From positions 327,001 through 391,000 of the forward strand of contig JAXRKP010000216.1 in assembly GCA_037039925.1 (NCBI GenBank): a DNA stretch of 64,000 nt, written 5' to 3'. How positions within the stretch are numbered: position 1 is the stretch's first letter; every line of letters starts with the position of its first letter. The DNA comes from Doris montereyensis (Eukaryota; Mollusca; Gastropoda; Nudibranchia; Dorididae). A program made the translations under genes and the position numbers. Under the pieces are notes generated by a model. The model did no database searches. It saw only the letters and a list, made by a program, of their open reading frames with translations, and had not been told where the DNA came from. Positions 38,801 to 64,000 of the stretch are shown piece after piece.

Positions 38801-41800
38801 ACCTGAAAAATATAGTCAGAGAAAAACAATACGGTAAGCTACAAACATAATCACAACTGTAATTAAGCACTTAAAATTAAATGTATTGGGTGGGGGATGA
38901 ACTAAAGAAGGTACTGTGGAGAAACACAGGAGAATGTACACTGAGATAGAAATGGTTTAAAGATGATTTATTCCATAGAATTTTACCAATGTTTTCCAAT
39001 ATTGACTAAATGATCAATGTCAGATCAAATTTCCTTGTATGAAATCAGCTACAGTTGGGGGTGTCGTTAATTGAAAGAAAATTAAAATCGATTTAATACC
39101 TATACAACTGAAAGATTAGCAAGTGTATGCTATGTCATTCTGGTTTCTCTTGGTGATAAATTGTATGTTTCTTAAAAATACCCCAATATTTAATTTTCAA
39201 CAAAATCAAAATTAAAGACCTTTTTTAAGACGTAAGAACTAAGAAGACACAAATTCTGAAACAATGTCCTTTGTTTGTGAAAGCGTTACACACAGTACCC
39301 CTATATTCACACACTGTCTCACATTCTTTTCATTAGTTGTCAATATGTGTGCGGCTTTTGTATGAACGGTTAAATGCTTAAATTGTTGATATTGTAAAGC
39401 ACCTTAGAGCACCTTGAGTGGATGATTAGGCTCTATACACATTAATTATTATTATTGTAAAACTGCTTGAACCTATTAGTTTGTAAAAGAAAAACCTCAA
39501 CAACAACAAAATAAAAGTAAACGCAAGCATCCTCCTTACAGAGCGCTTTTCAAACTACACCTATGGCACTTCCTGCTGCTCACCTGACCACTCTCCTTTT
39601 ACTTCAAATTCGTAAAAGAAAATAAGTTTTGCTTTCCTATTATTCGCACTTGCTTCGCCCTCAATGCTGGTTATTTCTTTTTTATTTCACACGTTCCTGC
39701 AAGACAACAAAGTTTGGGAAAAGTTAGTGACAAAAGGCATAAAGCGTAAATAAAGGGTACTAACTACACAATTGTGCTGAGAAAATTTCAATGTCTGCAT
39801 TCGATCCATGAACGTATGAGGATAATTTTGGTAATATGTCATGTTGACATATAGAGGCTAAAATGCTTTATAGAGATCACATTTGAACTATGTGTAGCCT
39901 TATTCAGGGCATACATATTGTTAATGTATAATTTTGTTATTTAAACAAGAAGAACAATCTTAAAATTTCACCTTTGGGATTCTCTATCTTTGTACCAAGT
40001 AAAAAGTTCTTTGATTTTCTCCTTTGACCAGTTTGTTGCATCTTTTTCCACCCTATGGAAAATAAAACAAAGCAACTTTCATCAGTGAGACACAATATTT
40101 GAAGTCAAAAGTAAGAGCAAAACGTTTTTCTGAATACATTTAACAGGGGAGAAGTATCACTCTTTCTGATTTTTGAAAGCGTCAACTCAGTAAGGTAATC
40201 CAAATTGCAATAATACATGTATTGTGTAATAAATGAAACATTGTTTCTTTAAAAAACAATGAAATTATTTAGTATGGCATAAGATGACAAAACAAAAGAG
40301 ACCTAATCCCCCACCCTCTTCCCCAAATAAAACAAAAACCTCGTGAAGTTTGTGTGTTTCCTCCTTTGCATGCCTGATGACCCATGTACTCATCATGTCT
40401 AAATAAAGGAATAGGTGTGTAAAATAGCGGTATAGATAAATGACAAAAATAAAATTACAAGCGTACTGGATGTGAAGAGAAAGCAAAAGACATTAGAGAT
40501 CTAGTTATGAGAAAGAAACTTGGCAAATCTATCACCATCTCTTAAGGCTGACTCTATTTGAGCCAAGGTTAAAACTCAACAGCTGTCTTGCTAGGCAGTA
40601 TAATGTAGAGATCTTCCCATGTGAAATTTAAAAAAATTTGATTTACCGCAACTGACAACAGAGACAAAGACAAAATTGGCTGCTGTTTGGAGTTTTTGAA
40701 CTCGACTCAATACGTTCAGCCTTTAGAAGGGATTGTGATACATTGTGGCTGTTCGCATCTATAGTATTCCTTCCATCTAAAGATGCATTGACAAGTTTTA
40801 TGTTCTCTTCTCATTGAATATCACACTGTGTGTCCGACTATGGGAGTCCTCCCTAATCAAGGTCTAAACTACTGCAATGTCATCAAGTCATCTGTTCACA
40901 TATACAAACAATGGGATAGTAAGAATAAGAAGTGATCTAGAATTTAAATCTCTACAATCTACACTACCAAGAGAGAGGCGTCGGTGGCCAAGTGGTTAAG
41001 ATGCCGAACTGGGGATAATGTTGTTCCAGGTTCAAATCCCAGCAAAGGTGTTTTTTTTTTCATGACATACTCTTAGGAAAGGCACTTCACTCTACTTTCC
41101 TCACTTGACTCAAGTGTGAATGAGCAATTGGTAGAAAAGATCTTGTCAGAGTGTTAGTACGAAAAGCCTAGCAGGTGTGTGTATTGTACTCCCACCAGCA
41201 GCTGAGAAGGACTTTGTTTGAAATGGCCTGCTAGAGGATAAATGATGTACAGTTGGTGAGTCTGCACTTGTGCGGAGATACTGACTATAAATCCATCTTT
41301 ATCTTCACATGCATAGATGTAAATGAGTACATGCACTGGCTTGGGGGTAAAAGCCTACATTTGACAAGCTTCCTGTCCAGGAAATGTTTATTATCACCTG
41401 TTCCACTTCATGCTAAATCAGGAAAGCTGCAGCTCTATGGGCAGTGAGTAATGTTATTGAAGGAACTTTACTTTTTTGGCACTCCTTAATTTTGTGATTT
41501 CCCTTTTTTCCAATGGGTTGTCACATGTAGTCAGATATCACCCCCCCACCCCCCAAAAAAAACAAAAAAAAAACACAACAAATTTTTTTTCACTTCATTC
41601 TCATTTAAAAAAAAAAAAAATAGTATAAAATCTAGATCTATCTATAATCTAGCTCTAGTCAAAATAATCCTAACATGGGTCGAGAGGGAAAGTCGATCAA
41701 AAGAATCTATAAATCTGTTACTTACTAATATCATGGATTTATTTAATTTAATTATATTTTCATTTTACAGGGCAAATTTCGTAATTAACATACATACCAG

Positions 41801-41876
41801 TGCCAGTTATTTACATTTGTAGCATCGGGACGGTCTTCAACAATCCACCGTGGATCTCCTTCCCCCATTTAGCCAT
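29853..41876 (-). CDS. AHSA1: Activator of 90 kDa heat shock protein ATPase (Aha1), nine coding exons
   Basis: This cytosolic co-chaperone binds the Hsp90 middle domain and stimulates its ATPase (family knowledge). Exons in transcript order: 41798-41876 (ATG at 41874-41876), 39972-40052, 39584-39696, 38717-38802, 38074-38194, 33707-33731 (25 nt), 32531-32683, 31695-31796, 29853-30092 (TAA at 29853-29855); about 332 residues against 338 in human. The N-terminal Aha1_N domain shows GDPRWIVEDRPDATNVNNWHW-type start, LIFFYEFEV and FHIPNLSEEN. The C-terminal Bet v1-like AHSA1 domain starts at VKISTNTLNMTETF and ends with WKENYWSRIRQIFGFGSKIF. One-base homopolymer breaks occur in exon 1 (41862-41866), exon 2 (40001-40005) and exon 3 (39678-39683), and the 25-nt exon joins exon 7 one base out of phase. 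The gene is tail-to-tail with USP34 and head-to-head with ABCC10. Confidence 0.93.
31355..31562 (+). mobile_element. 5'-truncated family B SINE
   Basis: It lacks the tRNA head and starts at CAGGTAGGTGGATCGACGCC. It contains GGACAATAAAAAGTAGGTC, a poly-A interruption at 31491-31504, and the shared 3' end GAGGCCACCTTAGTTGCGG. Confidence 0.8.
31965..32098 (-). mobile_element. Short interspersed repeat, family C
   Basis: Reverse copy inside an AHSA1 intron: ACCATATGTAGTGATCAC at the low end, GAGGAAACAGCAAGTTGAAG in the middle, and AGCAGCTCCCGCCAACC at the high end. Confidence 0.7.
32138..32205 (-). other. AHSA1: Candidate alternative or cryptic exon of AHSA1
   Basis: A 68-nt open segment is bounded on the minus strand by a good acceptor (TTTTCGTTAG) and a good donor (AGG/GTAAGC). 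Joined to the exon ending at 38074 and the exon starting at 31796 it is in frame on both sides, replacing the 25-nt and 153-nt exons. Its translation, ending in DERVLTGYR, faintly resembles the segment it would replace. It cannot be spliced in frame after the 153-nt exon, where it meets a stop. This is inferred from splice sites and phase only. Confidence 0.3.
32990..33430 (-). mobile_element. LINE ORF2 C-terminal remnant
   Basis: On the minus strand 33364-33068 is open and encodes ...ITSPLLSEFLWLTVEKRVKF, then TLVYKCRDGTAHYYLQSLL and YYSPFVWNTLPKS. This is the characteristic region downstream of the reverse transcriptase in CR1/Jockey-like LINEs. It is 5' truncated. It sits in sense orientation in an AHSA1 intron. 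Confidence 0.65.
33721..33830 (-). repeat. Short duplication covering the 25-nt AHSA1 exon's acceptor
   Basis: GTCCATATTCTGAAAGAAAG (33723 on) recurs as GTCCATATTCTGAAGAAAG at about 33799. The copy therefore duplicates the 5' end of the 25-nt exon with its acceptor and polypyrimidine tract. The second copy has no matching donor. Confidence 0.55.
33732..35094 (-). other. AHSA1 intron 5, part without recognised elements
   Basis: AT-rich sequence with no recognisable exon or repeat family apart from the partial duplication at its low end. Confidence 0.5.
35095..35830. repeat. Tandem duplication of about 0.35-0.4 kb in an AHSA1 intron
   Basis: 35100-35425 and 35515-35820 share the same succession of segments: GAGACTATTGAATAAA, TAACTAAAGTTTAAAA, AACAAAAATGGAC, CCAGTTGCAATTAATTCTAA, TAAGATGACTCAAAATTAA, CATTGGTCCATGTTTAAA and ATAAAAATGTACAAAGATG. 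The copies differ by small indels. Confidence 0.8.
36010..36378 (+). mobile_element. LINE ORF2 fragment with PHD-like finger, left part
   Basis: The frame from 36016 encodes a C4HC3-like finger: CSICNINVAMS, IQCAQCSKWVHQRCSG, then FVCQKC. It continues through SFQYLGTLLE and SLLPILSDRLIPLDKRGRAF, the familiar region after the reverse transcriptase of many invertebrate LINEs. An in-frame TAG near 36113 and a stop at about 36369 break it. The right part appears to resume at 37490. Confidence 0.65.
36379..37510 (-). mobile_element. hAT-like element apparently nested in a LINE
   Basis: The ends are inverted: CAGACAGGCCAACTTTTCC at 36379 and the complement of GGAAACTTGGCAGGTCTG at about 37493-37510. 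Inside, on the minus strand (36607-36930), is a BED-like finger, FAHCVPCGLDVS then HVKTVKH, followed by SVIRAEVLWT, as at the start of hAT transposases. Removing this span rejoins the LINE reading at RGRAF / LRSTLLYGSE. No clear 8-bp target duplication is visible. Confidence 0.5.
37490..37960 (+). mobile_element. LINE ORF2 fragment, right part
   Basis: It encodes RSTLLYGSEMRATTVGDLRRLE and, after frame changes, LRWYGHVRPDA and NRALKRIL. These are the LLYGSETW and RWxGHV signatures near the C-terminus of LINE ORF2. Several stops are present, so it is not functional. Confidence 0.6.
40978..41470 (+). mobile_element. Chimeric SINE: family A head and tail around a family D segment
   Basis: The head GCGTCGGTGGCCAAGTGG and B-box AGGTTCAAATCCC (40978-41050) are followed by a T-run and a different body (CTCTACTTTCCTCACTTGAC to ACTATAAATCCATC). 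That body is shared with 1196-1386. After it come the family A body and tail (ATGAGTACATGCACTGGC, TCCTGTCCAGGA). Confidence 0.7.
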
Positions 41877-42908
41877 CGTGAATTCGTCCTTAGTTGTAGT
41901 AGACGTTTATGGTGTTATGAAATTAGTGTGTTGTCCTGTTTCTAGTCGAGATCTACGCGTGAATTGTTTTATTACGGCTTCTCGGTCACAGGAGTGGGGA
42001 ACGTGCCGATGCCAAAAACACGACTGTTCTAGAACACCACACACCCGAAAACCAGCCGGAAGCTGTGCGTGCTTAGGCTAAAAGCCCGAAGTGTATGGTC
42101 CGGTCATATATCGAATACAATGTACTTAGACGATGCACCCGCTAAATAGATCTATTAATTCTTTTAAGATCTATATATCTTCATTGCCACATCGACAATG
42201 TTCTTTAGAGTAAATTTCAAGATTAATTTTACCCAAGAAAATAAGAATGGAACAGATTATGAAAATGATGGATATTTTGACCAGAAATATCATCAAAGAA
42301 CATGACTGCATTTTTAAAATCTTCGTTTTACATCATCAAATAATCTGTTAGACATTCATAGGCTAACAGAAGCAAACAAAATCAATGTTCTAAAGCTGAC
42401 AGCCGGAGGAAGATACGTATTAGCAAAGATATAACAGTATATAATTGGACATTGTACTGGGTTTCTTCAAACCCAAATAGTGAATACAAGTGACATTTCT
42501 GGTATTTAGACTTTCTAAATCTATAACCACCTAGATACAAAGCGAAACGAAACCAAAGCATTTATACATGCAAACGTAAACAACGGCTCTCAACGAGTAA
42601 TTCTAACCCCATCCCGACCATAGCCACATGATTCCCAAGCCGTCAAATTGAGTGAATTGCAAGTCACAAAGGATGAGAATATAGCCTGCATCAGCTTTTA
42701 TTGCATTAATGTGGAGCGATGATCGTTCGTCAGTCGGCGTTCGCTGGATTGTGTCAAAAATAGAAGATTCTTACTTAACTTCTAAGTTATTTGATTCAAT
42801 TGATCGTAATAATGTGAAGTCAAGGAACATTTAATTTTACATTGTTCAGCCTTTCTCATTCCTGTAACCCAGCTGAGTTGGGTTTTTTTTGCTACTCCTA
42901 TATTCATA
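41877..42908. promoter_or_regulatory. Divergent AHSA1/ABCC10 intergenic promoter region
   Basis: The two start codons are 1,032 bp apart and face away from each other. Close to AHSA1 the sequence contains TGTTCTAGAACA (42025-42036), an inverted TTC-nn-GAA heat-shock-element core about 150 bp upstream of the AHSA1 ATG. It also contains an ETS-like CCGGAAG at 42056-42062. Both kinds of site are common in chaperone and housekeeping promoters. No TATA box can be assigned with confidence. Confidence 0.55.
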
Positions 42909-59111
<16,203 letters not shown>

Positions 59112-59344
59112 AAGTTATTAATGATTGTTTAAGAATTCTCTATTTTGGTCTTTTTTTTTGTGGTTTTGTTTGCTAGTGCGGTAATGTTTATTTACTACTT
59201 AAACTTAAAGATGTTGAGATGATCTATTTAATTATTTGTTATTGCATATTGTTTATTTGCTCTGAACGTCCTCCTTGCCGTTATAAATTATAACATGCTT
59301 GTTTAGCCATGCATTTTATGTTATAATTATCCCGTTGATTTTGT

Positions 59345-59590
59345 GGCTTTGGTGGTCTGAAAGTAGACAGGATGCAGACTTGAGACAAGGAAATGATGGG
59401 TTCAAGTCCTAGTTTTGTTACATCTGATGTAGTGTTCTTGGCAGATTCTTCTTCGGTTTACCTGCCTAGGTGTAATCATGTGCCATAGCTGGTATATAAA
59501 GCCTGCAACAGACTAACATCCTGTCTAGGCACAAATCCTGTGTCTTCCGTTCTGTTTGATGCAATGTAAATTGGGATAAGCTTTTAGATC
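59345..59590 (+). mobile_element. Diverged family A SINE
   Basis: A weak A-box, then GATGGGTTCAAGTCC (B-box), TAGGTGTAATCATGTGCCA and CATCCTGTCTAGGC match the family A order with many substitutions. Confidence 0.5.
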
Positions 59591-59747
59591 TGTGGAATGT
59601 AACCTACTTAGTAGTAAGCATTCCTGCGCTGAGCGCCCTCATCTCTTTGCTCTTTACTCTTTAAATTTTTTTCCTTGTTTTATCATGTTATAATTAGACT
59701 GTATAATTGTGTGTTAACCACCCTGATGTCAGACATAGGGTCTTTTC

Positions 59748-59939
59748 CAGTGGTTCTTAACATTGCTAGAGGTACTGAACCCCACAAGTTTCATACATGC
59801 ATTCACTGAACCTTTTGTAATTGGAAAAAGAAACGAAATAACACACACTCGCATGTATAATGTGTGTATTTTGACATCCGCCGATCTCCTGACTCACCAA
59901 ACTGTTGGGGTTTGATCGAACCCAGGTTAAGAACTACTG
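59748..59939. mobile_element. hAT-type MITE, 192 bp
   Basis: The ends are CAGTGGTTCTTAAC (59748-59761) and GTTAAGAACTACTG (59926-59939), inverted with 13 of 14 matching. The flanks GTCTTTTC (59740-59747) and GTCTAATC (59940-59947) form a degenerate 8-bp target duplication. The sequence CTGAACCCCACAAGTTTCAT and TTTGATCGAACCCAGG resembles widespread non-autonomous hAT elements. It lies downstream of ABCC10. Confidence 0.8.
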
Positions 59940-61197
59940 GTCTAATCCCAAATGTTTAATTCTTGTCTTCTGTCTTGCTTTAATTTTTACTTTTGGTACT
60001 TTTGATGTTGTTATCCCCACTTTATTTTAATGCAGCTTTTTCATTCTATTACAGCTTCTTAGCATTCCTAGCCAAATCTGTTTTGTCCTTCATTTTGTTC
60101 ATGTTATAATTGTATCACTGTATGTAAGATTAGGGCATAAGAGTGGGAGTGAGATCAACTCCTTGGTTAAGGTTTGCTTGGGTTTTTGGGTTGTTGTTTT
60201 TTTCCCAAGGTATTAAATACAAATCACATATACTAATGCAATATCCATCATAAATAGAGAGACTAGTTAGATAAAAAAAATACTTTAAAATTTCGACAAG
60301 AAAAAAAAAAAATCCTTCATTAGTTTATCATAGAATGTTGTTTCTGTGGATTATTTCATTCATTTTGTATGGCTAGAATTTACAAATAGATAACAGAAAC
60401 GATTGGTAATGAAGAATGTGTTTATTTCAAAATATTGTTCATCACAAACTAATATATCTCATGTGGACTCCACTGTTTGTTTAACAATGATGACAATAAT
60501 AATTAAAATAATATTAAAGAAAGATTAAATGCAAAATGTGTCATGGTCGTTCTTACAATAACAAGGAGATGAAAATTATCAAGTAATTTAATGAATTATA
60601 ATATTGCTAAAATCTGTTGAATGTTTTCCTTTTTTTCCTCCACTATTTTTTCTTTACCAAGTTGGATCTTTTGTTGGAGAAATTTTCTTTTTTAAAAATT
60701 ATTTATTGTGCAATATTTCCTTACTGAAATTATACTGTGCCAAAAATATGGTATTGAATGTTTGTGATGATTCAGAGTGTTACATATGTGATAAGTTAGT
60801 TTCTGTATGTGTAAGATGATATTTTAAGTGTACCTTGATGTTTTATGTTTTGGCTATGGACTTGTTTGACAAAACTATAGAATTTATTACATTAAATGTT
60901 ATATATGCAATCATAGGCATTGTAGTCTGTCTTATGATCAAAAGTTCCACTTAATAACTTTCTGATTACTTTATTACTTAAGGGGTATTAGGGGGAGAAG
61001 GGTGTGGGAGGGAATTCTGTATGATGATATGTGTCAAAAATAAGTTGGGCTGAATATTGTGGTAAAGTTCCTACATGCTTGTAGAATATAGAATTAATTG
61101 ATAAGATTGTGTTATTATATTAACCTTAGTGAAATAGAAACAGATTAATCCTGGTGTTTGGTTTCACACTTTCATCAGGAACTGTCTAAATAAATAG

Positions 61198-61312
61198 GGG
61201 TGACTCTGTGGTCCAAAGGCAAGGTGTCTGTCTCTCAACCAAAAGGTTGTAGGTTCAAGCCCCAATGGTAGAAAAATGTTCTCCAGTTTTCCTGAGTATT
61301 ATTTGTATCCAA
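61198..61312 (+). mobile_element. 3'-truncated family B SINE (head)
   Basis: Head GGTGACTCTGTGGTCCAAAG, CTCTCAACCAAAAGG, B-box AGGTTCAAGCCCC and the start of the body only. Confidence 0.75.
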
Positions 61313-62024
61313 GATCCTGTTACTTATATGTAGTTAAAACATTGCCATTATTTGGTTGGTCTTTTCTTTTTAAAAACAAACCTTTATTGAAGAGATAAAC
61401 ACTGAGACATGTATGTATTTAAGTTGTATTTAAGTTTTTTTTGTTAAGAGGTGATGATGAAGTTTGATGAAGAATATACAGAATATGAATTTTTTGATTG
61501 GGATAAATGAGTAATAATAAATATACGATTGAATGAAAAATGATTTCAATAAAATCTGGTGCTTGTCAGATCCATGTAATGTAAGCCTCATCAATGGCTG
61601 CAATTTAAATTGAAACACATGTACAATAAAACTGTTAATGTATTTGCATGTTTTCTAATCGATGTTCATATGATTCTTTAATTATTATTGATATATTTTT
61701 TGTTCTATGAGCTATTGTGAATAAATTGCTTTAAAAACACTGAAGTATTGCTTTTTGAAGTTTTAGAAGTAAACTGTTTGTTTGAATGAATTTGTGTATT
61801 TCCCCTTTGTTTGAGTTTTGCTCTAGTCAGATTTAAATCCTGATTCCAGTTTATTCTGTTTCTCTGCTCAGTGGCCCTCAAGTGGAGTGACTCTAGTGTG
61901 ATTGCGAAAGCAAAAGGTTACATTTTTTACTGTAACATATCCTTGTTTGTCCCTGTCACCAGAAACAAAGAATTGCATGTTTTCTGTAATGGGTTTTACT
62001 GTAACTTCCCTGTGATTGATTTGA

Positions 62025-62525
62025 CTTACTTGACTTAAACCCTTGTACCTCGGATGTGGTATAAGTGGCCAATGAGGCCTCTCCTCTCCACTCTGTTCTG
62101 TGCCACCATCTCTGTCTGGTTCTAGGGAAGGCCCAGCTGCCAAGCTTCCTGCAGGGTTGACCTCTCTCCATGTTATTTTTGGTCTCCCTCTGCCTCTCTT
62201 CCCTTGGGAATTCCACTTTAAGGTTGCTGCTGGTTTTCTAAAAGTGTGTCCAAAGCATCCCTATTTCCTTCTCTAAATTTGTGCTTCTGTAGGTTCTTGA
62301 TGTGTCTTTTCCCAAAGTTCTTCATTTCTAGTTTTATCAAACCATTTGATGTATATTTGTCTCAGGTATCTATTAACATTAATAAATGTTTGAAGACTTC
62401 TTGAAGATGTTTTTGTAGTACATCATGTTTCACAGGCATACAGAAGGACTGATTTTGTGTTGAAAATGTGGATTTTTGTTTTCGTGATTCTGTTTTTCTT
62501 AAAGCTGTCAGTTGCAGTTGCAGCT
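62025..62525 (-). mobile_element. Decayed LINE ORF2 3' remnant
   Basis: Minus-strand frames read NTKSVLLYACET, then RSLQTFINVNRYLRQIYIKW, NEELWEKTHQEPTEAQI and later a GREERQRETKNNMER / RDGWHR-like end. These are the landmarks of the C-terminal part of a common invertebrate LINE. Several stops and shifts interrupt it. Confidence 0.65.
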
Positions 62526-62579
62526 GTAGAAACTATTGTGCTCTTACTTTCTAAACTAAAGAGATTGTCAACTAAAATT

Positions 62580-62900
62580 ATTGGATGATGATGATGATGA
62601 CGACGATGAATTTGATGAGGAAGATAATTAACTATTGTTTTATAAGAAGAATAAAAAGCATAAATAATAGCAATATAACAGTAAGTTGGTAATGATTAAT
62701 AATAATAATAATGATGATGAAGAGGGTGATAACTTTGATTGACGATTTGATGATGATGATTAGGCGTTGTCCATCTATTGCAGGATGCAGCCCTATGCAG
62801 ATGTCTTCCAATGAGTTCTGTTCCCAGCTTTCCTCTGCTACGTTGCGCCCAGGTGTTTTTTATGTCATCAGTCCATCTTGTCGGTGGTCATCCTGGGTTT
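62580..62900 (-). mobile_element. LINE 3' end with trinucleotide tail
   Basis: On the minus strand the segment 62900-62770 reads PPTRWTDDIKN, then RAASCNRWTT, the terminal signature of another LINE family. It is followed by an (ATC)n-type tail, seen on the plus strand as GATGATGATG at 62585-62610 and 62710-62760. Confidence 0.6.
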
Positions 62901-64000
62901 TTATGTTCATTTCTTGGCTGCCAATGTACACATCTTTTTGTCTATCTATTGTCTTTAAATCTTCCTAAACTAAATGGTCAGCCTACAGTTTCACAACTGA
63001 TAAATATACATATATGTATATCTTGTTGAGATTTTTCCATATCCTTTCATGTAAATAGCTTTGCAGACACCTGACATTATGTAGGATTGCAAAGTAAGGC
63101 ACATGACTTACTGGTATGACATGCAGATGTTGCATCTCCCTGTTATTCTTGGAATTACAAGCTATTTCAAATCTGATGTGTATTAGTCTTTATGACACAA
63201 CACCACTCAGTTTTTGTGCTGATCGAAATTTACCATGGCTTTCTGGCCTTTGAAATTTAAAGCACTCGGCAAACATATGTTAATGGGTGAAGCATTCAGT
63301 CAAAGATTAGCTAAGGTTTGTTATATTTTATATCATAACATAAATCAAAATTATTTCCTTTTTCTTCAGGTGAGGTGTCCAGTGGATGACTTCTCTTGCC
63401 ATCATCTCTCCTCTTTGAAAGTCTTTTCCTCCATCACCAGAATGCTTTTTTAGAATTTACAATAGTTTTCCTGTCGGGGCAGTATACAAATTATCTTGAT
63501 TTGACATTTGATTTTTGGCCAAGTTATGTACTGGACTTGATTCTTAAGGCAGGTGTATATGTGTTATGTATTCTTGTGGATTTTTTGTTTGTTAGTGTCC
63601 AACAGTCAGCTCAATAACTAGTACAGCATAGTATTTGGAGCACACAGCTGATAATGACATTTTTAGTTTCAGCTCTGTGCTAGTCAATATTTTCATATGG
63701 TATTCAGGTTTCTAACGTAATTCATGTTTACTTTAGTTTTTTTCTATCTCTCTCGTGTTTAGAAAACAAACATATTATGTGCATCACCTCAATTGCCTTT
63801 CTCAGTCTTGTGACATTTGACTTTCCATTCTCCCATCACATAGGCCTATATAACCCACATTCTCATCCATTGTCTGATCACATCAGATCAGTAGCTACAT
63901 GGAAGTATTGTTATTGTCGATTCTACCATTGATCATTCACTACAAATACAAACGTCATTCTTCATTAGCATTTGGAGCATTGTTGCACATGTAAAATCTA
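62901..64000. other. Non-coding flank at the window end
   Basis: No convincing exon is seen. Short open frames lack splice context and similarity I recognise. Parts may belong to the adjacent LINE remnant (63060-63450). Confidence 0.3.

Larger units (their letters stand above)
59112..61197 (+). other. ABCC10 3' UTR and flank
   Basis: AT-rich non-coding sequence after the ABCC10 stop, interrupted by a diverged SINE and a hAT MITE. ATTAAA (about 60892) or AATAAA (61189 onward) could end the transcript; no unique choice is possible. No further gene is seen. Confidence 0.4.

Noticed and set aside
40978..41050. Functional tRNA gene
   Set aside because: A- and B-boxes are present, but no complete cloverleaf can be formed and the sequence continues into a SINE body. 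The same applies to the heads at 2415-2490, 11171, 13776, 20940 and 61198.

Overview
The window is animal nuclear DNA. It is AT-rich, its genes are split into many small exons with GT-AG introns, and it is dense in tRNA-derived SINEs, LINE remnants, hAT-like elements and microsatellites. Three conserved single-copy genes account for all the coding sequence I can support. The gene families, the repeat types and the recurring TAGATCTAGATC-type motif suggest a lophotrochozoan, probably a gastropod mollusc. That taxonomic call is inference only.

Layout: (1) 278-27222, plus strand: the 3' part (38 exons, about 1,675 codons) of a giant ubiquitin-specific protease of the USP34 family. The window begins in an intron after the catalytic-cysteine exons, and the catalytic histidine lies at about 2730. 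Its 3' UTR runs into about 27.2-28.6 kb. (2) 29853-41876, minus strand: a complete AHSA1 (Aha1) gene, the Hsp90 co-chaperone ATPase activator, in nine recognisable coding exons. It converges tail-to-tail with USP34. (3) 42909-59111, plus strand: a complete ABCC10 (MRP7) ABC transporter in 18 coding exons. It lies head-to-head with AHSA1 across about 1.03 kb that contains a heat-shock-element-like and an ETS-like motif. (4) 59112-64000: 3' flank with a hAT-type MITE, SINE pieces and two LINE 3'-end remnants.

The three genes do not form a pathway. They act in deubiquitination, Hsp90 chaperoning and membrane efflux respectively.

The most striking feature is that all three otherwise well-conserved genes carry single-base reading-frame breaks, about 15 in total and mostly in homopolymers, with conserved protein on both sides and intact splice sites. 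This pattern points to uncorrected indels in the assembly rather than independent decay of three essential genes, so an automatic ORF-based annotation of this region will be fragmented.

I found no CRISPR array, operon, or convincing novel gene system. The non-genic interest is in the repeats: SINE families that share a 3' tail, a LINE with an (AAAG)n tail present in three copies inside ABCC10 introns, a hAT-like element apparently nested in a LINE, a 35-bp minisatellite abutting a splice donor, and a possible alternative exon of AHSA1.
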